In this document: piece by piece, positions 52,576-60,223 of the stretch
Position numbering within the stretch: position 1 is the first letter of the stretch
Layout of the letters: each line of letters opens with the position of its first letter
Assembly (NCBI RefSeq): GCF_004799445.1
Contig: NZ_SSNA01000198.1
Span: 62,001-126,000 of the forward strand
Direction: 5' to 3'
Origin: Bradyrhizobium sp.
Lineage (GTDB): Bacteria > Pseudomonadota > Alphaproteobacteria > Rhizobiales > Xanthobacteraceae
DNA: 64,000 bases
Translations under genes and position numbers: made by a program
Notes under the pieces: model-generated
Databases searched by the model: none
Seen by the model: the letters and a program-made list of their open reading frames with translations, nothing else
Told to the model about the DNA's origin: nothing

Positions 52576-54282
52576 CTACCCCTTTCCCTCGCCACGCATG
52601 AAGTCGAAATCGCAGCCTTCATCTGCCTGCAGGATGGTCTCGTTGAACAGGTGCGCATAACCGCGCCTGGCCCAGTCCGGCGTTGCCGGGAGCTTGAGTG
52701 CCGCGCGGCGCTTGTCGAGCTCGGCGGCGTCGATCAAAAGATCGATGCTTCGCCTGGCCACATCGAGCCGGATCATGTCGCCGTTCCTGACCAGCGCCAA
52801 CGGTCCGCCGACGGCGGATTCCGGGGTGATGTGCAGCACGATGGTGCCGAATGCGGTGCCGCTCATCCGCGCGTCCGAAATCCGCACCATGTCCTTGACG
52901 CCGGTGCGGGCGAGCTTCATCGGGATCGGCAGGTACCCCGCCTCCGGCATGCCGGGGGCGCCCTTGGGACCGGCGTTGCGCAGCACCAGCACATCGTCGG
53001 CGGTGACATCAAGCGCGGGATCGTCGACCCGTAGCGTCATGTCTTCCACGGATTCGAACACCACGGCACGGCCGGTATGCTGCAGCAGCCGGGGGCTTGC
53101 CGCCGAATGCTTGATCACGGCGCCGCGCGGCGCCAGGTTGCCATGCAGCACCGCCATCGCGCCTTCCGGCTTGATCGGACTTTTGCGCGTGCGGATGACA
53201 TCCTGTCCCGGCACCTCTTCGGCGCCGGCGACGACGTCGCGCAAGCTGGCGCCGGTAACGGTCTTGGCATCGAGGTCGATCAGATCGCCGAGCTGCGCCA
53301 TCAGTTTCGGCACGCCGCCGGCATGGTGGAAATGCTCCATGTAATGCGCGCCCGACGGCTTTAAGTCGATCAGCACCGGCACCTCGCGGCCGAGCTTGTC
53401 GAAGGCTTCCAGCTCGATGCGATGCGCGGTGCGGTTGGCGATCGCCGTCAGATGAATGAGGCCGTTGGTCGACCCGCCGATCGCCTGCAGCACCACCTGC
53501 GCGTTTCTGAAAGAGGCCTTGGTCAAGAGTTCGCTGGGCTTTGGACCTTTCGCCTTCGCCATTTCGGCAGCGACCCTGCCGCTGGCTTCCGCCAGGCGAA
53601 AACGCTCGGCATGCGGGGCGGGAATCGTCGCGCTCATCGGCAGCGACAGGCCGAGCGCTTCGGTGATGCAGGCCATGGTGCTGGCGGTGCCCATCACCAT
53701 GCAGGTGCCCACGGAAGGTGCGAGCCGGCTGTTGACCGCTTCGATCTCGACCTCGTCGATCTCACCGGCGCGGTGTTTGCCCCACAGTCTTCGGCAATCG
53801 GTGCAGGCCCCCAGCACCTCGCCCTTGTGGTGTCCGACCACCATCGGTCCCACCGGGATCACGACCGTCGGCAAATCGGCCGAGACCGCGGCCATGATCT
53901 GCGCCGGCAGGGTCTTGTCGCAGCCACCGATCACGATCACCGCGTCCATTGGCTGGGCGCGGATCATCTCCTCGGTATCCATCGCCATCAGATTGCGCAG
54001 ATACATCGAGGTCGGGTGCGAAAAACTTTCCGCGATCGAGATGGTCGGGAACACCATCGGCATCGCGCCCGACAGCATCACGCCGCGCTTCACCGCTTCG
54101 ATGATCTGGGGCACGTTGCCGTGGCAGGGATTGTAGTCGCTGTAGGTGTTGGTGATGCCGACAATCGGCCGGTTCAGCGCGTCATCCGAATAGCCCATCG
54201 CCTTGATGAAGGCCTTGCGCAGGAACAGCGAAAATCCGGCATCGCCATAACTCGTCAGTCCCTTGCGCAGTCCATCGGCCAT
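52576..54282 (-). CDS. IlvD/Edd-family sugar-acid dehydratase
   Basis: A 568-aa iron-sulfur dehydratase. Cluster-binding cysteines lie in YNPCHGN, GGCDKTLPA and GTCMVMGTAS. The C-terminus reads GYAHLFNETILQADEGCDFDFM, where the QADEGCDFDF block is the mark of sugar-acid dehydratases (arabonate, xylonate, gluconate) and not of amino-acid-pathway IlvD. It converts an aldonate-type acid to a 2-keto-3-deoxy acid. It heads the minus-strand operon with the TRAP genes and is divergent from the Gfo/Idh-GntR pair. Confidence 0.9.
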   Translation of the reverse strand: MADGLRKGLTSYGDAGFSLFLRKAFIKAMGYSDDALNRPIVGITNTYSDYNPCHGNVPQIIEAVKRGVMLSGAMPMVFPTISIAESFSHPTSMYLRNLMAMDTEEMIRAQPMDAVIVIGGCDKTLPAQIMAAVSADLPTVVIPVGPMVVGHHKGEVLGACTDCRRLWGKHRAGEIDEVEIEAVNSRLAPSVGTCMVMGTASTMACITEALGLSLPMSATIPAPHAERFRLAEASGRVAAEMAKAKGPKPSELLTKASFRNAQVVLQAIGGSTNGLIHLTAIANRTAHRIELEAFDKLGREVPVLIDLKPSGAHYMEHFHHAGGVPKLMAQLGDLIDLDAKTVTGASLRDVVAGAEEVPGQDVIRTRKSPIKPEGAMAVLHGNLAPRGAVIKHSAASPRLLQHTGRAVVFESVEDMTLRVDDPALDVTADDVLVLRNAGPKGAPGMPEAGYLPIPMKLARTGVKDMVRISDARMSGTAFGTIVLHITPESAVGGPLALVRNGDMIRLDVARRSIDLLIDAAELDKRRAALKLPATPDWARRGYAHLFNETILQADEGCDFDFMRGEGKG

Positions 54283-54313
54283 CGTGGAAATATCCTTGCA
54301 ATCCGGCGTCCCA

Positions 54314-54342
54314 CTTATGAGGTCCGCGGCATTATTGTCAAT
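54314..54342 (-). promoter_or_regulatory. Candidate sigma-70 promoter of the dehydratase-TRAP operon
   Basis: On the minus strand TTGACA (54342-54337) and CATAAG (54319-54314) are 17 bp apart, with a perfect -35 and a 4/6 -10. The -35 is part of the palindrome TATTGTCAATA, so a bound regulator would block polymerase. Confidence 0.5.
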
Positions 54343-54343
54343 A
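54333..54343. promoter_or_regulatory. Candidate GntR operator, site 1
   Basis: Perfect 11-bp palindrome TATTGTCAATA (5-bp arms around a central T) in the divergent region between the dehydratase and Gfo/Idh genes. A second copy lies 63 bp away. Probable target of the GntR regulator encoded at 55457. Confidence 0.6.
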
Positions 54344-54395
54344 TCTCATCATCTGGCCTCAAAATAGTATAAATCGACCTCGAAACCAGTCGTAT

Positions 54396-54406
54396 TATTG
54401 ACAATG
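54396..54406. promoter_or_regulatory. Candidate GntR operator, site 2
   Basis: TATTGACAATG, one mismatch from the palindrome of site 1, 47 bp ahead of the Gfo/Idh ATG. It contains TTGACA (54398-54403), usable as a plus-strand -35 element, but I see no good -10 at the expected distance. Confidence 0.55.
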
Positions 54407-54452
54407 AATTTCATGCGTGCTGATTTTACGTCATGACCCGATCCGAACGCCC

Positions 54453-55460
54453 ATGAGCAAGCCGCTCCGCATTGGCCTGATCGGCGCCGGCATGGTGAGC
54501 CGTCATCACCTGATCGCGTGGGCCGACATCCCGGATTCTGCGCGCGTGGTCGCGATCGCCGATCCCTCCCGCGAAAATGCCGCGCGGCGCGCGGATGAAT
54601 TTTCGATTTCAAAAATCTATGCCGACGCCGAAGCGATGCTGGCGACGAGCGAACTCGACGCCGTCGATATCGCAGCCCCCCGCCAGTTCCACGTGCCGCT
54701 GGTGCGGCTGGCGGCGAAACGGGGCTTGCCGGTGCTCTGCCAGAAGCCGCTCGCGCCCAATTTGCAGCAAGCGATCGACCTCGCCGCGGACGTCAAAAGC
54801 CAGACCCGGCTGATGGTTCACGAGAACTGGCGGTTCCGCGGCTATTATCGCGACGCCGCCGCGTGGCTGCGCGAGGGCCGCATCGGCGATGTCAAGCAGG
54901 CGCAACTTACCCTGCTCACCTCGGGCGTATTGCCGGGAGCGGATGGATTGCGCCCGGCGCTGCAGCGGCAACCCTTCATGCGCGGGGAAAAGCGCATGCT
55001 GGTCGCCGAGGTTCTGATCCATCACCTCGACACCCTGCGCATGCTGCTCGGGCCGTTGCGGGTCACCGCGGCGGGCCTCAGCCGAACTTACTCCGAGATG
55101 GCCGGAGAAGACGGCGCGGTGATCCAGATGAAGACCGAGGGCGGCGGCAGCGTCACCGTCTTCGCCAGCTTCGCCGCGCATGGGTTTCCCGCAGCCCAGG
55201 TCGACCGGCTCGACATTCTCGGAGCAACCGGCTCGATCCGGCTCGATGGGCCGCATCTCGTCTGCGCGGGCGCCTCGCCCGCCGAGAAGCATTACGATCT
55301 CGCCGTCGAATATCAGGGCTCATACAACCGGACCATCGCGCATTTCGTCCAGTCGCTCGCCAACAACACCCCGTTCGAGACCGCGCCGGAGGACAACATC
55401 GAGACCCTGCGCCTGGTCGAGGATTGCTACCGGCTCTCCGGCTGGGAGGCGGCACGATGA
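54453..55460 (+). CDS. Gfo/Idh/MocA-family oxidoreductase, sugar-acid locus
   Basis: A 335-aa dehydrogenase starting MSKPLRIGLIGAGMVSRHHL, with the GAGxxS nucleotide loop. The usual EKP substrate-lysine motif is here QKP (VLCQKPLAPN), a change of the glutamate that keeps the lysine. The C-terminal domain includes HENWRFRGYYRDAAAW and AEVLIHHLDTLRML. I chose the ATG at 54453; a GTG at 54417 would overlap the operator region. Its stop overlaps the GntR start by 4 bp. Likely oxidises a sugar or sugar acid. Confidence 0.9.
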   Translation: MSKPLRIGLIGAGMVSRHHLIAWADIPDSARVVAIADPSRENAARRADEFSISKIYADAEAMLATSELDAVDIAAPRQFHVPLVRLAAKRGLPVLCQKPLAPNLQQAIDLAADVKSQTRLMVHENWRFRGYYRDAAAWLREGRIGDVKQAQLTLLTSGVLPGADGLRPALQRQPFMRGEKRMLVAEVLIHHLDTLRMLLGPLRVTAAGLSRTYSEMAGEDGAVIQMKTEGGGSVTVFASFAAHGFPAAQVDRLDILGATGSIRLDGPHLVCAGASPAEKHYDLAVEYQGSYNRTIAHFVQSLANNTPFETAPEDNIETLRLVEDCYRLSGWEAAR

Positions 55461-56149
55461 AGCCGCAGACCGCCTTGCCCGAAACGAACGCCCCCACGCG
55501 CGAAGAAGAACAGGCCGAGGTGATCCGAAGGCTGGAAGAGGACATCATCTTCGGCCGCCTGGCGCCGGGCGCGCGTCTGGTCGAGGACACGCTGATGAGC
55601 CGCTACGGCGCCAGCCGGCATTTCGTGCGCCAGGCGCTGTTTCAACTCGAGCGCCAGGGCATCGTGCTGCGCGAAAAGAATATCGGCGCCACCGTGCGGT
55701 TCTATTCCGCCGAAGAAGTACGGCAGATCTACGAGGTGCGGGAAATGCTGACGCGGCAGGCGGCGCTGATGATCGCCCTGCCCGCGCCCGCGGGTTTGAT
55801 CGAACAGCTGACCGAGCTGCAGCGGCGATATTGCGCCAAGGCCGACGCGCGGGATCTGCGCGGCATCCATGAAGCCAACGACGCCTTCCACGTCGCGCTG
55901 TTTTCGGCCTGCGGCAATCCCTATCTGGTGCGCTCGCTGCAGGACTACATGAACCTGACGCTGCCGATGCGCGCCAAGAATCTCGCCGACAGGGAAGGCC
56001 TGGCGTTGTCACGCCGCCAGCATGAATTGATGATCGAATTGCTCAAGGGCCGCGACAGCTGGGCGCTGGCGCAGCTCTGCGTCGATCACATGCAATTCAG
56101 CAAGGCGGATTACCTCGGGCGGATCGCTGGAGAAAAGAGCGCCGAGTAA
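55457..56149 (+). CDS. GntR-family regulator (FCD subfamily)
   Basis: A 230-aa regulator. The N-terminal winged helix (about 18-82) reads VIRRLEEDIIFGRLAPGARL then LMSRYGASRHFVRQALFQLE. The helical FCD domain (about 95-225) contains VREMLTRQAALMI and ANDAFHVALFSACGNPYLV, with the Asp and His residues that bind metal and ligand in FCD proteins. The ligand is usually a carboxylated sugar or short acid, which fits this locus. The start overlaps the Gfo/Idh stop (ATGA). Confidence 0.92.
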   Translation: MKPQTALPETNAPTREEEQAEVIRRLEEDIIFGRLAPGARLVEDTLMSRYGASRHFVRQALFQLERQGIVLREKNIGATVRFYSAEEVRQIYEVREMLTRQAALMIALPAPAGLIEQLTELQRRYCAKADARDLRGIHEANDAFHVALFSACGNPYLVRSLQDYMNLTLPMRAKNLADREGLALSRRQHELMIELLKGRDSWALAQLCVDHMQFSKADYLGRIAGEKSAE

Positions 56150-56151
56150 GG

Positions 56152-56265
56152 CACGTCATTCCGGGGCGATGCAAAGCATCGAACCCGGAATCTCGAGGTA
56201 ATAAAGAATCGCAAAACAATATCGAGATTCCGGGTTCACGCTGACGCGCGCCCCGGAACGACGTG
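56152..56265. repeat. Intergenic palindrome of a fourth type
   Basis: CACGTCATTCCGGGGCG at the left and CGCCCCGGAACGACGTG at the right, enclosing GAACCCGGAATCTCGA and TCGAGATTCCGGGTTC. It lies between the convergent GntR and uronate dehydrogenase genes. Confidence 0.85.
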
Positions 56266-56270
56266 AATCA

Positions 56271-57089
56271 TCACTTCAAATCAAAGATCCGGCTGCTGTC
56301 GCCGTCGAACTCCATGCCGCAGAACGCGCCGCCCTGGTAGAAATCACCGACCGGATCGGGCTTGAGCTTGGCCTGTTCGGCCATCGCGTGTTCGCGAAAG
56401 TCTTCGGCGCGCCCGGTCGGGCGATAGCCGAGGTCGTAGGCGCGGTGATTGTCCCACCATGCGCGCTCGTTATTGGACGCGCCGTAGAAAATCTCGAAAT
56501 GGATGTCGGGATGCTCCAGTCCGATCCGGCACAGCTGCACCAGATCTTCCGGCTTCAGCCAGATCGCAAGCCGGCGATGATCCAGCGGCTTGTCGCCGAA
56601 ATTGCCGATCCGGATGCAGGTTACCTTCATGCCGTGCTTGTCGGCATAGAGCGCGCCGACCGCTTCGCCGAACACCTTGCTCACGCCATAACGGCTGTCG
56701 GGCCGCGCCGTCACGTCGGTGCCGATCCGGTGATGGCGCGGATAGAATCCCATCGCATGGTTCGATGACGCGAAGATGATGCGTTTGACGCCCTTCTTGC
56801 GCGCCGCTTCGAACAGATTGTAGCCGCCGATGATATTGGACTGCAGGATGTTGTCCCACGGGCCCTCGACCGAATAGCCGCCAAAATGCAGGATGCCGTC
56901 GACGCCTTCGCAGATCGACTCGACCTGGGCGAGATCGGCCAGATCGGCCGCCTTGAATTTTTCGTTTTTGCCGAGATCGGCGGGCGCCTTGAGGTCGCTC
57001 AGCAGCAGGTCCGGATAGATCGGCGGCAGCAACTTGCGCAGGCTAGTGCCGATTCCCCCGGACGCGCCGGTCATCAGTATGCGTGGCAT
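56271..57089 (-). CDS. NAD-dependent epimerase/dehydratase-type SDR, uronate dehydrogenase-like
   Basis: A 272-aa extended short-chain dehydrogenase. N-terminal TGASGGIGTSL, the YxxxK catalytic pair in YGVSKVFGEA, FASSNHAMGFY and RIGNFGDKPLDHRRLAIWL. These segments match my recollection of hexuronate dehydrogenase (Udh), which oxidises galacturonate or glucuronate at C1 to the aldarolactone. I chose the ATG at 57089 with GAGGG upstream. Divergent from the SMP-30 lactonase gene, its expected next enzyme. Confidence 0.82.
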   Translation of the reverse strand: MPRILMTGASGGIGTSLRKLLPPIYPDLLLSDLKAPADLGKNEKFKAADLADLAQVESICEGVDGILHFGGYSVEGPWDNILQSNIIGGYNLFEAARKKGVKRIIFASSNHAMGFYPRHHRIGTDVTARPDSRYGVSKVFGEAVGALYADKHGMKVTCIRIGNFGDKPLDHRRLAIWLKPEDLVQLCRIGLEHPDIHFEIFYGASNNERAWWDNHRAYDLGYRPTGRAEDFREHAMAEQAKLKPDPVGDFYQGGAFCGMEFDGDSSRIFDLK

Positions 57090-57160
57090 TTCATCCCTCG
57101 TTGTCGAAGCATTGCGCGGAGTATGACGCGGCGCGCGCAGTGCGGCAAGATGCGGTTCAT

Positions 57161-57276
57161 TGTCATTGCGAGCCAACGGGTCGCGCGAACGCGCGCCCGA
57201 TGACAGGCTCCGCGAAGCAATCCAGTATTAGGCTGGCAAGCTGGATTGCTTCGTCGCTACGCTCCTCGCAATGACG
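57161..57276. repeat. Intergenic palindrome, CGTCATTGCGAG family (copy 4, long form, inverted)
   Basis: Same family as 40391 and 52455, but the 40-bp insert is inverted and lies at the left. Inner arms GAAGCAATCCAG and CTGGATTGCTTC; the right end is CTCGCAATGACG. It lies between the divergent dehydrogenase and lactonase genes, so it might also carry promoters. Confidence 0.88.
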
Positions 57277-57364
57277 ATGGAAATCGTGTTTGCTTGCCGC
57301 CGGAACGCACGGATGATAGCAAATGGTCCCGGCGAGGAACTCTCAGCAGCAACGAGAACAGAAA

Positions 57365-58330
57365 ATGTCCGATAAATTCGCACGTCCCGGCTTTCAGCCG
57401 GCGACGCAATATCCCGATCCCGCAATCCATGCGCTCGATCCGCGCTTTGAAAAATACTGGCTGAAGCTCTCGGCGGTGGAGCGGCTGACCACGGGATTGC
57501 GCTGGGCCGAGGGTCCGGTGTGGTTCGGTGACGGGCGTTATCTGTTGTGCAGCGACATTCCGAACCAGCGCATCCTGAAATGGGAAGAGGAAACCGGCTC
57601 CGTCAGCATCTACCGCAAGCCGTCGAATTTCGCCAACGGCAACACCCGCGACCGCCAGGGACGCTTGGTCACCTGCGAGCATGGCGGGCGCCGCGTTGTG
57701 CGAACCGAATATGACGGTTCGATCACCGTGCTGATGGATTCGTTCGACGGCAAGCGGCTGAATTCGCCGAACGACGTCGTGGTGAAATCCGACGGCTCGA
57801 TCTGGTTCACCGATCCGATTTTCGGACTGCTTGGCAATTACGAAGGTTACGTGGCGGAGTCCGAGATCGCCATGAACGTCTACCGGATCGACGGCCAGAC
57901 CGGAAAGGCCACCATCGTTGCAGAGGGCATTCTCGGTCCGAACGGGCTGTGCTTCTCGCCGGACGAAAAGATCCTCTACATCATCGAATCGCGCGGCGTA
58001 CCGACCCGCAAGATTCTCGCCTACGATGTCGCCGCCAGCGGCGACAGGATTTCGAACAAGCGCGTGCACGTCGACGCCGGCCCCGCCACGCCCGACGGCA
58101 TGCGCTGCGACATCGACGGCAATCTGTGGTGCGGCTGGGGCATGGGCGATCCCGAGCTCGACGGCGTCGTGGTGTTTGCGCCCGACGGCGTGATGATCGG
58201 CCGCATCGCGCTGCCCGAACGCTGCGCCAACGTCTGCTTCGGCGGGCTGAAGCGCAACCGGCTGTTCATGGCCGCCAGCCAGTCGATCTATTCGCTCTAT
58301 GTGAACACGCAGGGCACGCTGGGGGGATAA
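57365..58330 (+). CDS. SMP-30/gluconolactonase/LRE-family lactonase
   Basis: A 321-aa six-bladed beta-propeller lactonase. The metal-binding residues can be placed in WAEGPVW (Glu), KRLNSPNDVVVKSDGSIWFT (Asn-Asp) and GPATPDGMRCDIDGNLWCG (Asp). No signal peptide is visible, so it works in the cytoplasm. It opens sugar lactones, here probably the aldarolactone made by the divergent dehydrogenase. I chose the ATG at 57365, preceded by CAGAAA; the upstream start would add 14 odd residues. Confidence 0.9.
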   Translation: MSDKFARPGFQPATQYPDPAIHALDPRFEKYWLKLSAVERLTTGLRWAEGPVWFGDGRYLLCSDIPNQRILKWEEETGSVSIYRKPSNFANGNTRDRQGRLVTCEHGGRRVVRTEYDGSITVLMDSFDGKRLNSPNDVVVKSDGSIWFTDPIFGLLGNYEGYVAESEIAMNVYRIDGQTGKATIVAEGILGPNGLCFSPDEKILYIIESRGVPTRKILAYDVAASGDRISNKRVHVDAGPATPDGMRCDIDGNLWCGWGMGDPELDGVVVFAPDGVMIGRIALPERCANVCFGGLKRNRLFMAASQSIYSLYVNTQGTLGG

Positions 58331-58339
58331 TCGTCCCGC

Positions 58340-58421
58340 CGTCATTGCGAGCGAAGCGAAGCAATCCACAGACAATGGAAGTCTGGATTGCTTCGTCGCT
58401 AGCGCTCCTCGCAATGACGGC
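58340..58421. repeat. Intergenic palindrome, CGTCATTGCGAG family (copy 5)
   Basis: GTCATTGCGAGCGAAGCGAA then GCAATCCA at the left; TGGATTGCTTCGTCGCTAGC then GCTCCTCGCAATGAC at the right. Short form without the 40-bp insert. It follows the lactonase stop directly. Confidence 0.9.
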
Positions 58422-58440
58422 GATGTAATCCCCAAGACAC

Positions 58441-58478
58441 AAAAACGCCGGAGCGGAAGGAATCCGCCCCGGCGTTCT
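58441..58478 (-). terminator. Intrinsic terminator of the aldehyde dehydrogenase gene
   Basis: On the minus strand, 17 bp after the stop: stem AACGCCGGGGCGGA / TCCGCTCCGGCGTT (one bulge or mismatch) with a short loop, followed directly by TTTTTGTG. This is the clearest rho-independent terminator in the window. Confidence 0.85.
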
Positions 58479-58494
58479 CAACGTCTTCAGTCGC

Positions 58495-59925
58495 TTACGC
58501 GGCGTTGAAGCCGGCGACCGCTTTCACCTCGAGATATTCCTCCAGGCCGAACTTGCCCCACTCGCGGCCGTTGCCGGACTGCTTGTAGCCGCCGAACGGC
58601 GCGGTGCGGTCGTTCGGCACGCCCTGCAAATTGACGTTGCCGGCGCGGATCTTGCGGCCGACCCGGCGTGCGCTCTCGACCGTATCGGCGGAGACGTAAC
58701 CGGCGAGCCCATACGGCGTGTCGTTGGCGATCCGCACGGCGTCGGCTTCATCCTTGGCGCCGAGAATGGTGAGCACGGGGCCGAAGATTTCCTCGCGCGC
58801 GATCGTCATGTCGTTGGTGACGTCGGCGAAGATGGTCGGGCGCACATAGAAGCCCTTGTTGACACCCTCAGGAAGGCCGGGACCGCCGGCAACCACCGTG
58901 GCGCCTTCCTCGATGCCTTTGTGGATCAAGGCCTGGATCTTGTCCCACTGGATGCGCGACACCACGGGGCCGATCGTGGTGCCCTCGGCGCGCGGATCGC
59001 CCGCCTTGGTCTTGTCGGCGACGCCCTTGGCGATGGCGGCGACTTCCTTCATCTTCGACAGCGGCACGATCATCCTCGATGGCGCGTTGCAGGACTGGCC
59101 GGAATTGTTGAACATGTGCATCACGCCGCCGGTGACCGCCTTGGTGAGGTCGGCGCCTTCGAGGATGACGTTCGGCGATTTGCCGCCGAGTTCCTGGCTG
59201 ACGCGCTTGACGGTGGGTGCAGCGCGCTTGGCGACATCGATGCCGGCGCGGGTCGAGCCCGTAAACGAGATCATGTCGATACCCGGATGTTCGGCCATGG
59301 CGGCGCCGACTTCGGGGCCGAGCCCATTGATCAGGTTGAACACGCCCTTAGGCACGCCGGCTTCATGCAGGATCTCGGCGAAGATCAAGGCCGATGATGG
59401 CGTGAACTCCGAGGGCTTGAGGATCATGGTGCAGCCGGCGGCAAGCGCAGGCGCCACCTTGCAGGCGATCTGGTTCAGCGGCCAGTTCCACGGCGTGATC
59501 ATGCCGACAACGCCGACGGGCTCGCGCAGCACCACCGCCGAACCAATGGGCTCCTCGAAATGGTAATTCTTCAGCACTTCCAGCGTCGACATGATGTGGC
59601 CGAGGCCGGCGCCGGCCTGCATCTTCTCGGCCATCGGCAATGGCGCGCCCATCTCGTCGGAGACGGCGGCGCCGATGTCCTTCATGCGGGTCTTGTAGAC
59701 CTCGACGATCTTCGACAGCAGCGCGACACGCTCCTCGCGGGAGGTCTGCGAATAGGTCTCGAAGGCGCGCCTGGCCGCGGCCACAGCCTTGTCGACGTCG
59801 GCCTTGGAGCCGAGCGCAATCTCGTACATCGCCTCTTCGGTCGCCGGGTTGACGACCGGCGTGGATTTCTTGACGACGGGATCGACCCAGGCGCCGTCGA
59901 TGTAGAATTGCATGCGGTTGACCAT
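58495..59925 (-). CDS. Aldehyde dehydrogenase (NAD(P)-dependent), sugar-acid locus
   Basis: A 476-aa ALDH. Catalytic Cys279 in NNSGQSCNAPSR, general-base Glu in ELGGKSPNVIL, and the Asn of ITPWNWPLNQ. I chose the ATG at 59925 (MVNRMQFYIDGAW), where the family begins; upstream codons are spurious. In uronate and pentose oxidative pathways the last step is 2-oxoglutarate semialdehyde oxidation by an ALDH, which fits the location, but a betaine-aldehyde-like or general ALDH is possible. It has its own terminator, so is a single-gene unit. Confidence 0.92.
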   Translation of the reverse strand: MVNRMQFYIDGAWVDPVVKKSTPVVNPATEEAMYEIALGSKADVDKAVAAARRAFETYSQTSREERVALLSKIVEVYKTRMKDIGAAVSDEMGAPLPMAEKMQAGAGLGHIMSTLEVLKNYHFEEPIGSAVVLREPVGVVGMITPWNWPLNQIACKVAPALAAGCTMILKPSEFTPSSALIFAEILHEAGVPKGVFNLINGLGPEVGAAMAEHPGIDMISFTGSTRAGIDVAKRAAPTVKRVSQELGGKSPNVILEGADLTKAVTGGVMHMFNNSGQSCNAPSRMIVPLSKMKEVAAIAKGVADKTKAGDPRAEGTTIGPVVSRIQWDKIQALIHKGIEEGATVVAGGPGLPEGVNKGFYVRPTIFADVTNDMTIAREEIFGPVLTILGAKDEADAVRIANDTPYGLAGYVSADTVESARRVGRKIRAGNVNLQGVPNDRTAPFGGYKQSGNGREWGKFGLEEYLEVKAVAGFNAA

Positions 59926-60025
59926 CGTAAACCTCTTGATTTCACGGGCAAATGGAGGGGGAACGGGGGCGTTCGGCAAGCATCCTTGCACGAAAGCCGC
60001 GGAAAATGAACCCGCCATATGCGGG

Positions 60026-60051
60026 ATGCCGCATTGCGGCGGATGCGGCAT
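60026..60051. promoter_or_regulatory. Palindrome upstream of the aldehyde dehydrogenase
   Basis: Perfect 9-bp arms ATGCCGCAT and ATGCGGCAT with an 8-bp spacer, 101 bp upstream of the ALDH start. Flanked by CATATG and CATATA, so it could overlap a promoter. Regulator unknown. Confidence 0.4.
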
Positions 60052-60104
60052 ATAAAGTCGGTGGTGTGACGGACGCAAGGTTGCCGCCGGGATTTTCGTT
60101 AGTT

Positions 60105-60223
60105 GTCGTCCCGGCGAGCGCCGGGACCCATAACCACCGGCGGTAATCGTTAAGGAAGTCGTCCCCCGGCGTGCAGGACAATGATCGCCGCGGCGTATGG
60201 GTCCCTGCTTTCGCAGGGACGAC
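60105..60223. repeat. Intergenic palindrome, GTCGTCCC...GGGACGAC family (copy 4)
   Basis: Left arm GTCGTCCCGGCGAGCGCCGG then GACCCATAACCACCGG; right arm CGTATGGGTCCCTGCTTTCG then CAGGGACGAC. The end abuts the stop codon of the E1-like gene. Together with the ALDH leader it fills the 297 bp between the two genes. Confidence 0.88.

Noticed and set aside
39298..60223. The many palindromes as possible CRISPR, integron or attachment sites
   Set aside because: Copies are scattered singly between operons, self-complementary, and no cas, integrase or transposase gene is present.
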